From an uncultured Rhodospirillales bacterium (GTDB taxonomy: Bacteria; Pseudomonadota; Alphaproteobacteria; Rhodospirillales; Defluviicoccaceae): 13,668 nucleotides of DNA. Location: positions 1-13,668 of the forward strand of contig CAKZLS010000017.1 in the NCBI GenBank assembly GCA_937127205.1. The letters are read 5' to 3'. Each line of letters starts with the position of its first letter. Position 1 is the stretch's first letter. The notes beneath the pieces were generated by a model, which saw nothing but the letters and a program-made list of their open reading frames with translations, was not told where the DNA came from and ran no database searches. A program made the position numbers and the translations under genes. Positions 6,640 through 13,668 of the stretch are shown piece by piece.

Positions 6640-8640
6640 TTAACGGTGTTTACGCGCAAAGCTCAGCCAGCGGCTCATACGTGTCGGCTTTGGGGGTGGG
6701 CGCTCCGCTGCTTCGGTGGAGGACGGGATCTGAGGCTCGGTGTGAGGTTGGCATTTTGGCTCTCGCGACACCTCCTCCGACAACCCCTTTCGGTATTTGA
6801 AGTCGTAGGCACCTCTCTGCGGGTAGTCGAGGATATCTTCCATTTCCCAACGAAGGCCTGGATCGAACTCAGGAAACGGCAGATTCCTGTTTTCCCGCCA
6901 GTTTTCCACCTCTGCTTCGGCCTTCTGGCCACGCTCGACATCCAGGCCTCCATCGCGAGTGAAGTACATGGTCTGCGACGGGAAGGCAAAGCCGGTCCCG
7001 CCGTCACTGATGATATCTGCCATGCGCAGAAGGATATCCTCTTGGATCGCGAGAAACTCGTCTTGATCCTGGCAGCGAAGATACGCGAAGACCTCCAGGT
7101 CCAACGAGTAGGCGCTGTACCCGACGAATCTCACGCGTGCGGGCGCGGGCGTGACCTTTGGGTGGCCGAGCAGCATCTTGCGCAACTCCGCCAGGACATA
7201 GCGGAGTTGTTCCGGTGTCGTCTCGTATCGCAATCCCAGCACGGTTTTTAGAAGGCGCTGATCACGCGCCGCGAAGTTGTCCAGCTTCATCTGCGCGAAC
7301 TCGGCGTTTGGGACGGTGACGCGGGTCCGTTCCAAAGAGCGGATGCGCGTCGAACGAAGTCCTATCTCCTCGACGGTGCCGATCTCGTCACCATAGCGGC
7401 AAAAATCGCCAACCCGTACCGGTCGGTCGGCGAAAAGCGTCAGACCGCCGATAATGTTTTCCAATGTTGGCCGGACGGCCAAGGCAATGGCAAGACCACC
7501 CACGCCCAGACCGGCAATCAAGGGAGCGATGGGAATGCCGACCGTTTCAGCCGCGTAGATTCCGATATAGGCTAGAAAGACAAGGCTCAACAAACGGAAA
7601 AGGATGCGCATGAGGGCGGCGTCGACCCGACGTTTTTCCGGTGGTTTGTACTTATTCTGTGCAAATCCATCGGCCAACCGGTCAGCAAGAACCACGGTCA
7701 GCCAGACCAGGGCCGCAACTTTAATGACGATTGCGATGAACAACATCACTTGCAGCGGAAAGCCGGCCAAGCCGATCCCCAAAGAAGCAAAATTCTCGAA
7801 GACTGCGGCAACCAAGAAGGTGCCGATGGCTGAGAGTGGTCTGCCGAACCTATACCAGGCGCGGGCATGGCCCTGCTTGCTGTCCCACCACGTGCCGACG
7901 CGATACAGCAGCCAAATCGTTATCCCTAAAGTAATGAGCGAAAGCGCGGCGGCGATCCACTGCCATGCGGCTTGATTAGCAAGCAATCGACTTGCCCAAT
8001 CTGGAAACGATTCAGCGAAATCCCTAGGCAGCCACCCGCCTGGGCTGGATACAATTTCTTGATAGACATCGATAAACGCCCCCTTTTTGTATGGCAAATC
8101 CTTGGCCATTTCGTAGTAATTCGGCAATTGTTTTATGGTATTTTTGCTGAAGAGGAACTGCCCAGCCTTGGGGCCTTCTTCAATCTTGACGATTTCTATC
8201 TTGGTATTCGGAATAATCCAGCGCTTGATGTCTTGTGCCGCAACTTCCGCGTCGCCCGGAATCTGGTCGAAGGAAGGCAACTCGATGCGATCGAGAATTT
8301 CCCTCAGAAACGCCATCTGTATGGCTCCCCCCGCGATACGGTCCAAGACGGCGAAAGCGGTCGCGTCGAAGGTTTGGTAGGCACGGTGCAGCGGCCTGTA
8401 GACATCCGCGTAAGACTCATCATTGCGCCAGGCCCGCATGCCTAAGCTGAAGTCTCTTATGAAGGTTCGAAGTGTGTCTCGCGGGCTCGATGTATCCGCC
8501 GTTCTCAGCGGATACGGATCATCGATCGCACTCAGGATCGCGTTGAGGTCATTGGGCTCCGATGCGGCTGGAGCGCCGAAGAGAGCTAGGGTGATGGACA
8601 ATACGCAGCCAGCCAAGCTGGCACGGAGGCGCTGGTTCAT
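6640..8640 (-). CDS. Large MscS-family mechanosensitive channel with periplasmic domain
   Basis: This 666-residue protein has a signal peptide (about 1-27, cleavage near AASEP), then about 195 residues of predicted periplasmic domain carrying the segment DTSSPRDTL (49-57). Five membrane segments follow, near 225-246, 266-291, 295-320, 340-364 and 368-390. The last is the MscS pore helix, GLGVGGLAIALAVRPTLENI (378-397), followed by ADRPVRVGDF and the beta domain (to about 450). The alpha/beta cytoplasmic domain runs to about 560. An odd tail of about 100 residues ends in a Pro-rich and basic stretch (ERPPPKPTRMSRW). Classical MscS is under 300 residues and opens under membrane tension to release solutes. 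AGGGG precedes the ATG at 8640. The gene lies 22 bp after a TAXI binding protein and 21 bp before a DUF481 barrel. Stretches encoding the periplasmic domain are AT-rich (about 42% GC at 8041-8220). Confidence 0.92.
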   Translation of the reverse strand: MNQRLRASLAGCVLSITLALFGAPAASEPNDLNAILSAIDDPYPLRTADTSSPRDTLRTFIRDFSLGMRAWRNDESYADVYRPLHRAYQTFDATAFAVLDRIAGGAIQMAFLREILDRIELPSFDQIPGDAEVAAQDIKRWIIPNTKIEIVKIEEGPKAGQFLFSKNTIKQLPNYYEMAKDLPYKKGAFIDVYQEIVSSPGGWLPRDFAESFPDWASRLLANQAAWQWIAAALSLITLGITIWLLYRVGTWWDSKQGHARAWYRFGRPLSAIGTFLVAAVFENFASLGIGLAGFPLQVMLFIAIVIKVAALVWLTVVLADRLADGFAQNKYKPPEKRRVDAALMRILFRLLSLVFLAYIGIYAAETVGIPIAPLIAGLGVGGLAIALAVRPTLENIIGGLTLFADRPVRVGDFCRYGDEIGTVEEIGLRSTRIRSLERTRVTVPNAEFAQMKLDNFAARDQRLLKTVLGLRYETTPEQLRYVLAELRKMLLGHPKVTPAPARVRFVGYSAYSLDLEVFAYLRCQDQDEFLAIQEDILLRMADIISDGGTGFAFPSQTMYFTRDGGLDVERGQKAEAEVENWRENRNLPFPEFDPGLRWEMEDILDYPQRGAYDFKYRKGLSEEVSREPKCQPHTEPQIPSSTEAAERPPPKPTRMSRWLSFARKHR

Positions 8641-8662
8641 ATGATCGATCCCCTGTAATGAC

Positions 8663-9652
8663 TCAGTTCAGTCCGGCCTCGGAAAAATACCTCGACGCAC
8701 CGCCGTGCAGGGGAGCCGTCCGGCCGCGCGAGACCATCTCGGCGGTGCTCAGGGACGAGAACAACGGAGTTGCCTCGCGGAGACGCTGAAGGTTCTCGAA
8801 GAATGCCTTGGTTGCTTGGTATACGACCTCCGGCTTGGTGTCCTCCCGCGTTACCAGCGTTGCGGCGAGACCGAGGGTGGGAATGTCCCGTAACTGATCT
8901 TGATACGTTCTTGTCGAGATGACCGCCGGCATGTAAATCGGGCTATTGTTGACCAACCTCTCGAGGGCTCGCCCAGAAACGGGTACGAGCACAGCGCGGC
9001 ACGTTACCATGGCCTCTCTAACGCTCGCACTCGGGTGTCCGACTGTATAAATGAACGCGTCGATCTCGTTATCGCACAGGGCTTCCGCAACGTTGGGTGC
9101 TTTAAGTTCGGAGATATCTTCCAACTCATCGGCGCTCCAACCAAAGGCGTCCAGAACCACCTGCATTGTTTGACTTTTGTCTCCCCCATCTTGGCCCAGA
9201 TAAACGCGCTTACCTTTGAGATCGTTGAAGGAACCAATGTCAGAGTCGTCGCGCGCAACCAGCGTGAAGTACTCCACATAGGGTGCGAACATCGAGCGCA
9301 TTTGGTCGAAGCGGCCATAATTTTCGAAGGCCCCGATACCCTTGAACGCACTGTATTGAGAGTCCGGTTGAACGATGGCGAAGGTGGCACTGCCGTCTCG
9401 GAGGTCTTCGATATTGTCCGAGGAGCCGCCAGTGATTTTGATGGTGCAAGAAATTCCATGCTCCGGCGTCTTCTCGTTAATGAGTTTGCAAATAGCGCCG
9501 CCCACCGGGTGGTAAATACCCCCGACCTCGCCGGTAGCGATGGTGACATTTTCCCGAGCGTCTGCGGCGCACGCCTTGTCCATGAGGCTAAAAGCAAAAA
9601 TAAAAGTGCTCGCTACTAGCATGGAGCGGGCAATCGTGCAGCCTAAAATCAT
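8663..9652 (-). CDS. TAXI-family periplasmic solute-binding protein
   Basis: This encodes 329 residues with a signal peptide ending near Ala28 (DKACA then AD). Hallmarks of the TRAP-associated extracytoplasmic immunogenic (TAXI) family are TIATGEVGGIYHPVGGAICK (37-56), the second-lobe segment DLKGKRVYLGQDGG (144-157) and the C-terminal PLHGGASRYFSEAG (314-327). TAXI proteins are two-lobed binding proteins, normally for organic acids or glutamate, that deliver substrate to a fused DctQM-type TRAP permease. No TRAP permease is present in the window. Instead an MscS-family channel follows after 22 bp. Four mature cysteines (55, 69, 193, 218) could form disulfides. I chose the ATG at 9652 because AGGGA lies about 9 bases upstream and it gives a complete signal. 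The same frame stays open upstream into the channel gene, but that extension is rejected. Confidence 0.9.
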   Translation of the reverse strand: MILGCTIARSMLVASTFIFAFSLMDKACAADARENVTIATGEVGGIYHPVGGAICKLINEKTPEHGISCTIKITGGSSDNIEDLRDGSATFAIVQPDSQYSAFKGIGAFENYGRFDQMRSMFAPYVEYFTLVARDDSDIGSFNDLKGKRVYLGQDGGDKSQTMQVVLDAFGWSADELEDISELKAPNVAEALCDNEIDAFIYTVGHPSASVREAMVTCRAVLVPVSGRALERLVNNSPIYMPAVISTRTYQDQLRDIPTLGLAATLVTREDTKPEVVYQATKAFFENLQRLREATPLFSSLSTAEMVSRGRTAPLHGGASRYFSEAGLN

Positions 9653-9846
9653 GCCACGGGTCCCTATCAAAGTTTGAGTTTCAACGGAGGTAAAAAACAG
9701 CGATATGGTAGGGTTATGGACAAAAAACAAATCGGTTATCATGTTTTCGAGCAGCCTGCCACCGGTGGTCCAACCAGCAACACTCATGGCGGTCGACGTT
9801 CTCCGACATCCAAAGTGTTTTTCTGCAAAACGGCAGCGGCGGCGCG
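9653..9846 (-). other. Intergenic region between the channel pair and the TAXI operon
   Basis: These 194 bases separate the two transcription blocks and are AT-rich (about 40% GC at 9661-9720). They hold a 10-base palindrome, CCACCGGTGG (9759-9768). There is also a weak promoter-like pair on the minus strand, TTGTTT then 17 bases then CATATC. The first hexamer is fair and the second is poor (three of six matches). No convincing terminator follows the upstream channel gene. A promoter for the TAXI-MscS-DUF481-permease unit most likely lies here, but I cannot place it firmly. Confidence 0.3.
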
Positions 9847-10614
9847 CTACTCGCCCTCTGTTTCGATGTGCACGGTCCGGCCGCAGTGCTTGCAGTGGAT
9901 CGCATCGGGATCGTGGCGGTTGAGGCCGCAATCCGGGCACGAATACTGCACTTTGTGCGCCCGGAAGATGGTCTGGACGAGGCGCAGAAAAAGGCCGACC
10001 CCGACCACCATGATGACGACGGCGAGCAGGCGCCCGTTGGTGCCCTCGAGGGTGATGTCCCCGAAGCCGGTGGTGGTCAGTGTCGCTACGGTGAAATAGA
10101 GGGCGTCCACATAGGTGTTGATTTGCGAGTCGGTGTTGACTTCCAGCACGTAGACAAGCGCCGTGCAAAAGAAGATAAAGACAATAAGGTTCAGGGAGCT
10201 GCTGAGAATCAGTTCGTTATCCCTGAACCACGATGAATGACCCCTCAGATCGCGCAGCAGGTGGTAGGAGCGCAGCAGCCGGAGCGCCCGTAGTACCCGG
10301 AGAAAAGCCCAGCTTTCGATGAACGGCGCGGCAAGGAGGGTGCCGATGACGATCATGTCGGTGATGTTGAGCGGTTCGACGAGAAACCGGAACTTGCGCG
10401 GCGCCAGCCACATCCGCGCGGCGAAATCGACGATCAAAACGACGGCGATGGTGTACTCCACCGCCAGGATCGGGAGCGTTTCCGGAACCATGGAGGTAAC
10501 CAGGAAAAAGACGACGGTCACAATGTCGAAGGCCAGCATCGCGTAGCGGAACGCGCGCCCCCTTTGCGACCTGCCAATGTACAATTCCTTTACGATAGCT
10601 TTGAGGTCGTTCAT
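9847..10614 (-). CDS. Voltage-gated-like potassium channel with C-terminal zinc ribbon (second copy)
   Basis: This encodes 255 residues: a six-helix VIC-superfamily channel with S1 about 25-43, S2 48-71, S3 79-99, an arginine-rich S4 FLRVLRALRLLRSYHLL (104-120), S5 about 138-158, a pore helix, and S6 about 191-218. The selectivity filter reads TTTGFGD (180-186), where classic potassium channels have TVGYGD. The cytosolic tail is a short zinc ribbon, CPDCG with CKHCG (Cys226, 229, 241, 244). It aligns without gaps to the neighbouring 255-residue protein, with about 170 identical positions by hand count. I chose the ATG at 10614 because it matches the paralogue's N-terminus. A longer frame to 10749 overlaps the upstream gene. 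Gating by voltage is inferred from S4; ion selectivity is inferred from the filter. It lies 86 bp after its twin. Confidence 0.92.
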   Translation of the reverse strand: MNDLKAIVKELYIGRSQRGRAFRYAMLAFDIVTVVFFLVTSMVPETLPILAVEYTIAVVLIVDFAARMWLAPRKFRFLVEPLNITDMIVIGTLLAAPFIESWAFLRVLRALRLLRSYHLLRDLRGHSSWFRDNELILSSSLNLIVFIFFCTALVYVLEVNTDSQINTYVDALYFTVATLTTTGFGDITLEGTNGRLLAVVIMVVGVGLFLRLVQTIFRAHKVQYSCPDCGLNRHDPDAIHCKHCGRTVHIETEGE

Positions 10615-10685
10615 GGCGGGGTATTTGCTTCTGGTTATTTGTTGGGGTAACGCTGTCGCGGTGAAAACGGCGTTCCTGTGAGTAG

Positions 10686-10699
10686 GTTCCATATGGAAC
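10686..10699. repeat. Perfect 14-base palindrome between the duplicated channel genes
   Basis: GTTCCATATGGAAC is its own reverse complement. It begins one base after the stop of the first channel gene and lies 71 bases before the second channel's start. It could be a dimeric regulator site or part of a transcript-end structure, but no U-tract follows. A palindrome this long could also occur by chance at a low rate. Confidence 0.4.
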
Positions 10700-10700
10700 G

Positions 10701-11468
10701 TCAGGTGCCTTCGTGTTCGATGTGGACGGCAACACCGCACTTTTTGCAATATTGGGCGTCATGCTCATGTCGGTCGAGACCGCAGCCGGGGCAGGTGTGA
10801 TGAACCTTCTCACGGCGAAAGATGGTTTGGATGAGGCGCAAGAATAGCGCTACCCCGACCACCATGACCACCACGGCGACCAGGCGCCCATGCGTTCCCT
10901 GGAGGGTAACGTCGCCAAAACCGGTGGTCGTCAGCGCGGTGACCGTGAAGTAGAGGGCATCGACGTAGTTGTTGATCTGGGCTTCCGCGTCCACCTCGAG
11001 AACATAGACGAGCGCGGTGACGAAAAAGATGAACACAACGATGTTCAGCGAGCTCTTGAGGATCTGCTCGTTTTCCTCGAACCATGCCGATCTTGATCGT
11101 AAGTCGCGGAGCAGCTGATACGAATGGAGAAGCCGCAGCAGCCGGATAACCCTGAGAAATCCCCAGTTCTCGATAAACGCGGCGAGAACCAGGGTGCCGA
11201 TGACGATGAGGTCGGCGATGGTGAGGGGTTCGAGAAGATATTTCAGTTTGTGCTTGGCGAGCCAAAGGCGCGCGGAGAAATCGAAGATCAGGAACACGGC
11301 GATTGTGTATTCCACCAAGAGAATCGGCGGCGTCTCGGGAAACATCGATGTGATGATGAAAAACGTGATGGTCACCAGATCGAACGCCAGCAGCCAATAG
11401 CGAAATCTCCGCGCACTCGCAGAGTCGCCGAAGTAGAGCTCCCGGAGGCGCGGTTTCATCTTTTTCAT
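10701..11468 (-). CDS. Voltage-gated-like potassium channel with C-terminal zinc ribbon (first copy)
   Basis: This encodes 255 residues with the same layout as its neighbour: six membrane helices, an S4 with regularly spaced arginines in FLRVIRLLRLLHSYQLLRDL (104-123), the filter TTTGFGD (180-186), and a zinc ribbon CPGCG with CKKCG (Cys226, 229, 241, 244). Divergence is concentrated at the N-terminus, in the S2-S3 loop and in the ribbon loop; the pore and S6 are nearly identical. That pattern suggests duplication followed by change in gating or partner rather than in ion choice. The ATG at 11468 (MKKMKPRL) is followed three codons later by another possible ATG. It lies 90 bp after the PPK2 gene. 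That gap shows no clear promoter or terminator, so the channels may be read with the ATPase and PPK2 genes. Confidence 0.92.
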   Translation of the reverse strand: MKKMKPRLRELYFGDSASARRFRYWLLAFDLVTITFFIITSMFPETPPILLVEYTIAVFLIFDFSARLWLAKHKLKYLLEPLTIADLIVIGTLVLAAFIENWGFLRVIRLLRLLHSYQLLRDLRSRSAWFEENEQILKSSLNIVVFIFFVTALVYVLEVDAEAQINNYVDALYFTVTALTTTGFGDVTLQGTHGRLVAVVVMVVGVALFLRLIQTIFRREKVHHTCPGCGLDRHEHDAQYCKKCGVAVHIEHEGT

Positions 11469-11558
11469 CGCGTAAGGTCCGTTCCACCATTCGATGCGCG
11501 CAGGCCGTCATCCGGAGAAGTCGCGACCTTTACCCCCGAAACCATGGGCTCTGTCGCC

Positions 11559-12431
11559 CTATTTTGACTTACCTTTTTTTCGCTTTTTCTTGGTCTTGCC
11601 CGCCTCGGAGACGATGGCGTGGTACTTATCTTTAATCTCGGCCAGGTCCACCGTCGGCTCCGGGAATCGCATGTTCAAGGCTTCCAGGGTCTCGGTGACG
11701 ATCCGGGAGACGGCAAGATTGCGGAACCATTTGTGGTTCGAAGGAATGATGAACCAAGGCGCATGGCTTTTGCTGCACTTGCCAAGCGCGTCCTCGAACG
11801 CCGCCGTATAGGCGTCCCAGAACGGGCGCTCGGCATAGTCGCCGTCGCTGATCTTCCAATGGCGGGTAGGGTCGTCGATGCGCTGCTTGAACCGCTTGAG
11901 CTGTTCCTCGGGATCGATATGCAGATAGAACTTGAGGATATGCGCGCCGTTGTCGTGCAGCATCTTCTCGAAGGCGTTGATGTGCGCGTAGCGCTTCGAC
12001 CAAACCGACTTTGGAACCAGATCGTGGACCCGCACCACCAGCACGTCTTCGTAGTGCGAACGATTAAAGATGGCCACCTGCCCCTTGGCCGGCGCGGCCT
12101 TGTGATAGCGCCACAGGAAGTCGTGGGCCGCCTCTTCCTTGGACGGTACCTTGAAGCCGGTGACCGGGCACCCTTGCGGATTCATCGCGCCGAGGACGTG
12201 GTTGATGGTGCCGTCCTTTCCCGCCGCGTCGCGGCCTTGAAGGCAAATGAGCAAGGATCGCTTGCCTTCGGCATACATCAGGTATTGCAGGTCATGGAGC
12301 TTCTGTACGTGGACCTCGATCTCCGGCAAGGCCGCCTTGTGGGATTCATGTGTGTCTGTGAAACCGGCGTCCACCTTGCGGAGGTCGACCTTGGTGTTGG
12401 GTTGAACCCTGAATCGTTCGATGTAGTTCAT
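11559..12431 (-). CDS. ppk2: PPK2-family polyphosphate kinase / polyphosphate:nucleotide phosphotransferase
   Basis: This 290-residue cytosolic enzyme belongs to the PPK2 family, which uses polyphosphate to phosphorylate nucleotides (or the reverse). The P-loop reads QGRDAAGKDGT (65-75). The second motif, IFNRSHYEDVLVVRVHD (121-137), carries the Walker-B-like Asp and catalytic arginine. Lid residues occur in KRFKQRIDDPTRHWK (179-193). The segments NPQGCPVTGFKVPSKEE and HDFLWRYH match the branch annotated as polyphosphate:nucleotide phosphotransferase. Whether it makes ADP, ATP or GTP cannot be told from sequence alone. The C-terminus is a strongly basic tail, KTKKKRKKGKSK. The ATG at 12431 has GGGAG 9 bases upstream and lies 19 bp after the P-type ATPase stop. 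A longer frame to 12500 overlaps the ATPase gene and is rejected. Confidence 0.94.
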   Translation of the reverse strand: MNYIERFRVQPNTKVDLRKVDAGFTDTHESHKAALPEIEVHVQKLHDLQYLMYAEGKRSLLICLQGRDAAGKDGTINHVLGAMNPQGCPVTGFKVPSKEEAAHDFLWRYHKAAPAKGQVAIFNRSHYEDVLVVRVHDLVPKSVWSKRYAHINAFEKMLHDNGAHILKFYLHIDPEEQLKRFKQRIDDPTRHWKISDGDYAERPFWDAYTAAFEDALGKCSKSHAPWFIIPSNHKWFRNLAVSRIVTETLEALNMRFPEPTVDLAEIKDKYHAIVSEAGKTKKKRKKGKSK

Positions 12432-12450
12432 CGACGTTGACTCCCTTGGG

Positions 12451-13668
12451 CTATCGGCCGACGGTCTGCGAGGCGTGTTGGCCCTTGAGGAACCGCGCAT
12501 ACCAGTGTGGATGGTCGGCAGCGCGGTTCATTCGGTGGTTAAGCGCCAGTTTGACCCAATCCAGGATGAACATCCAAACCACCATGTAGGCCCAGACCAA
12601 TCCGATAATTTCCCACGGCAGCGGCGTCACGAACCAGCCGAACCCGCACATCAGAACCGCGAAGATCTGCGTGCCGACGATGGCCAGGAAAAGGGGCATG
12701 GCCGGCCAGGGACGGGTAAAGAACAGGCCGCGGGCGCGCATGACGAACAGCAGCAGATGGCCGCCGGCGACGATTTGCAGGAACACGGCAGTTTGAATTT
12801 GCTCCTGGGTCAGCGTCATCCAGGCTTGCCACTCGGGATTACTCAGCCACTCCATGCCGATGAGCAGCAGCCCGAAGCTCTGCGCTACGGCCATCAGCCC
12901 CATGAACCCGGAAATGAACAACAGCCGGCGCATGTCCCAGCGCACCGGTTCCTTGGGCAGCAGCGTGTTGTCGTAGGCGATGGTCATGATCGGGATATCG
13001 TCCAGCAGGGCTAGCAGGATGATCATTACCGGGGTGAGCGGCGAGAAACCGAAGAACAGGGTCGCCAGAACCACCACGAACATGATGTCCAGCGTCATCG
13101 CCACCCGGAACATGATGTAGTTGATGATGCGCTCGAAGATTTTGCGCGATCCGTCGATGGCATCGATGATGGTGGACAGGCCCGGCGCGGTGAGGATCAG
13201 CGCCGCGGCGGCGCGCGCCGCGTCGGTGGCGCCGCTGACCGCGATGCCGCAGTCGGCCTGCTTCAGCGCCGGCGCGTCGTTGACGCCGTCGCCGGTCATC
13301 GCCACCACGTGGCCGCGTTCCTGCAGCGCCTTGACGATGGCGTACTTATGCTCCGGGAACACCCGGCCGAACCCGTCCGCCTTATCGACGCACTCCTCGA
13401 TCCGGTTCGGCAGATGGTCCATGTCCATGTCCTTGGTGAACAGGTCCGCGGCCGCGATCAGGTGGGAGCCCATGCCCAACTGTCCGGAAATCTCGTTGCC
13501 GATGGCCACGTCGTCGCCGGTAACCATCTTCACCCGGAGCCCATGATCCATGGCTTTCTCGATCGTGTCCTTGGAGTCGTCGCGCGGCGGATCGAGCAGG
13601 GACAGAATGCCGAGAAATTGCCAATTGGCGCCATCGTCGGCGGATTGGGCCACGCCGAGCGCGCGCAT
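12451..13668 (-). CDS. P3A-type plasma-membrane proton-pumping P-type ATPase (N-terminal half beyond the window)
   Basis: The 405 visible residues are the C-terminal part; the ATG at the edge is probably an internal Met. The actuator domain and the DKTGT phosphorylation site lie off-window. Seen here are the P-domain motifs DPPRDDSKDTI (26-36), MVTGDD (48-53) and the hinge TGDGVNDAPALKQADCGIAV (125-144), then SGATDAARAAA, diagnostic of the P3A group. After that come about six membrane helices. The M6 region reads LLDDIPIMTIAYDN (221-234); Asp224 aligns with the proton-carrying Asp684 of plant AHA2, as judged from memory of that family. The pump would export protons using ATP and set the membrane potential. 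The tail lacks the long autoinhibitory domain of plant pumps. It probably shares a transcript with the PPK2 gene 19 bp downstream. Confidence 0.93.
   Translation of the reverse strand: MRALGVAQSADDGANWQFLGILSLLDPPRDDSKDTIEKAMDHGLRVKMVTGDDVAIGNEISGQLGMGSHLIAAADLFTKDMDMDHLPNRIEECVDKADGFGRVFPEHKYAIVKALQERGHVVAMTGDGVNDAPALKQADCGIAVSGATDAARAAAALILTAPGLSTIIDAIDGSRKIFERIINYIMFRVAMTLDIMFVVVLATLFFGFSPLTPVMIILLALLDDIPIMTIAYDNTLLPKEPVRWDMRRLLFISGFMGLMAVAQSFGLLLIGMEWLSNPEWQAWMTLTQEQIQTAVFLQIVAGGHLLLFVMRARGLFFTRPWPAMPLFLAIVGTQIFAVLMCGFGWFVTPLPWEIIGLVWAYMVVWMFILDWVKLALNHRMNRAADHPHWYARFLKGQHASQTVGR

Noticed and set aside
9653..9846. TTGTTT-17 bp-CATATC as a promoter for the TAXI operon
   Set aside because: The second hexamer matches the consensus at only three of six positions in an AT-rich spacer, so it is mentioned but not claimed as a promoter.
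9653..10168. Upstream extension of the TAXI protein frame into the channel gene
   Set aside because: The added residues look like a shadow of the channel gene and would precede a proper signal peptide.
11619..12440. Plus-strand open frame of 273 codons
   Set aside because: It is antisense to the PPK2 gene, which carries intact P-loop and catalytic motifs.
1..13668. tRNA, rRNA, CRISPR array, insertion sequence or att site
   Set aside because: No cloverleaf, regularly spaced repeat, transposase or integrase frame was seen on either strand.

Overview
The window looks like a piece of a GC-rich alphaproteobacterial chromosome, possibly Rhodospirillales-like. The main reason is the tight argD-argF-hslO order, which is typical of that class; this is inference from gene order and protein character, not from a marker gene. 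All twelve genes read on the minus strand, so transcription runs from high to low coordinates. Two genes are cut by the window edges. I saw no tRNA, rRNA, CRISPR array, insertion sequence or integrase.

Region A (about 13668 to 9847), ion and energy genes. It holds the C-terminal half of a P3A-type plasma-membrane (H+) P-type ATPase, then a PPK2-family polyphosphate kinase 19 bp downstream, then two tandemly duplicated six-helix potassium-channel-like proteins. Each channel is exactly 255 residues, has a TTTGFGD selectivity filter and ends in a four-cysteine zinc ribbon. Together they suggest a module for membrane potential, ion balance and phosphate energy.

Region B (9652 to 4643), an envelope cassette. 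The order is an orphan TAXI-type periplasmic solute-binding protein, a large MscS-family channel with a periplasmic domain of about 195 residues, a DUF481 outer-membrane barrel with an unusual N-terminal helical repeat and a Pro/Ala linker, and an ABC-2 permease with no ATPase beside it. The gaps are only 22, 21 and 14 bp, so co-transcription is likely. The proteins span periplasm, inner membrane and outer membrane. Parts of this stretch are visibly more AT-rich than the flanks. This cassette is the best candidate here for an undescribed system.

Region C (4624 to 1), arginine biosynthesis and downstream genes. A good sigma70-like promoter, TTGACT-17 bp-TAACAT, sits just after the permease gene. 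A GC-rich hairpin with a T-rich tail lies in the short leader of argD. argD, argF, hslO (redox chaperone Hsp33) and two predicted lipoproteins follow, the last one an alpha/beta-hydrolase-like protein cut by the left edge.
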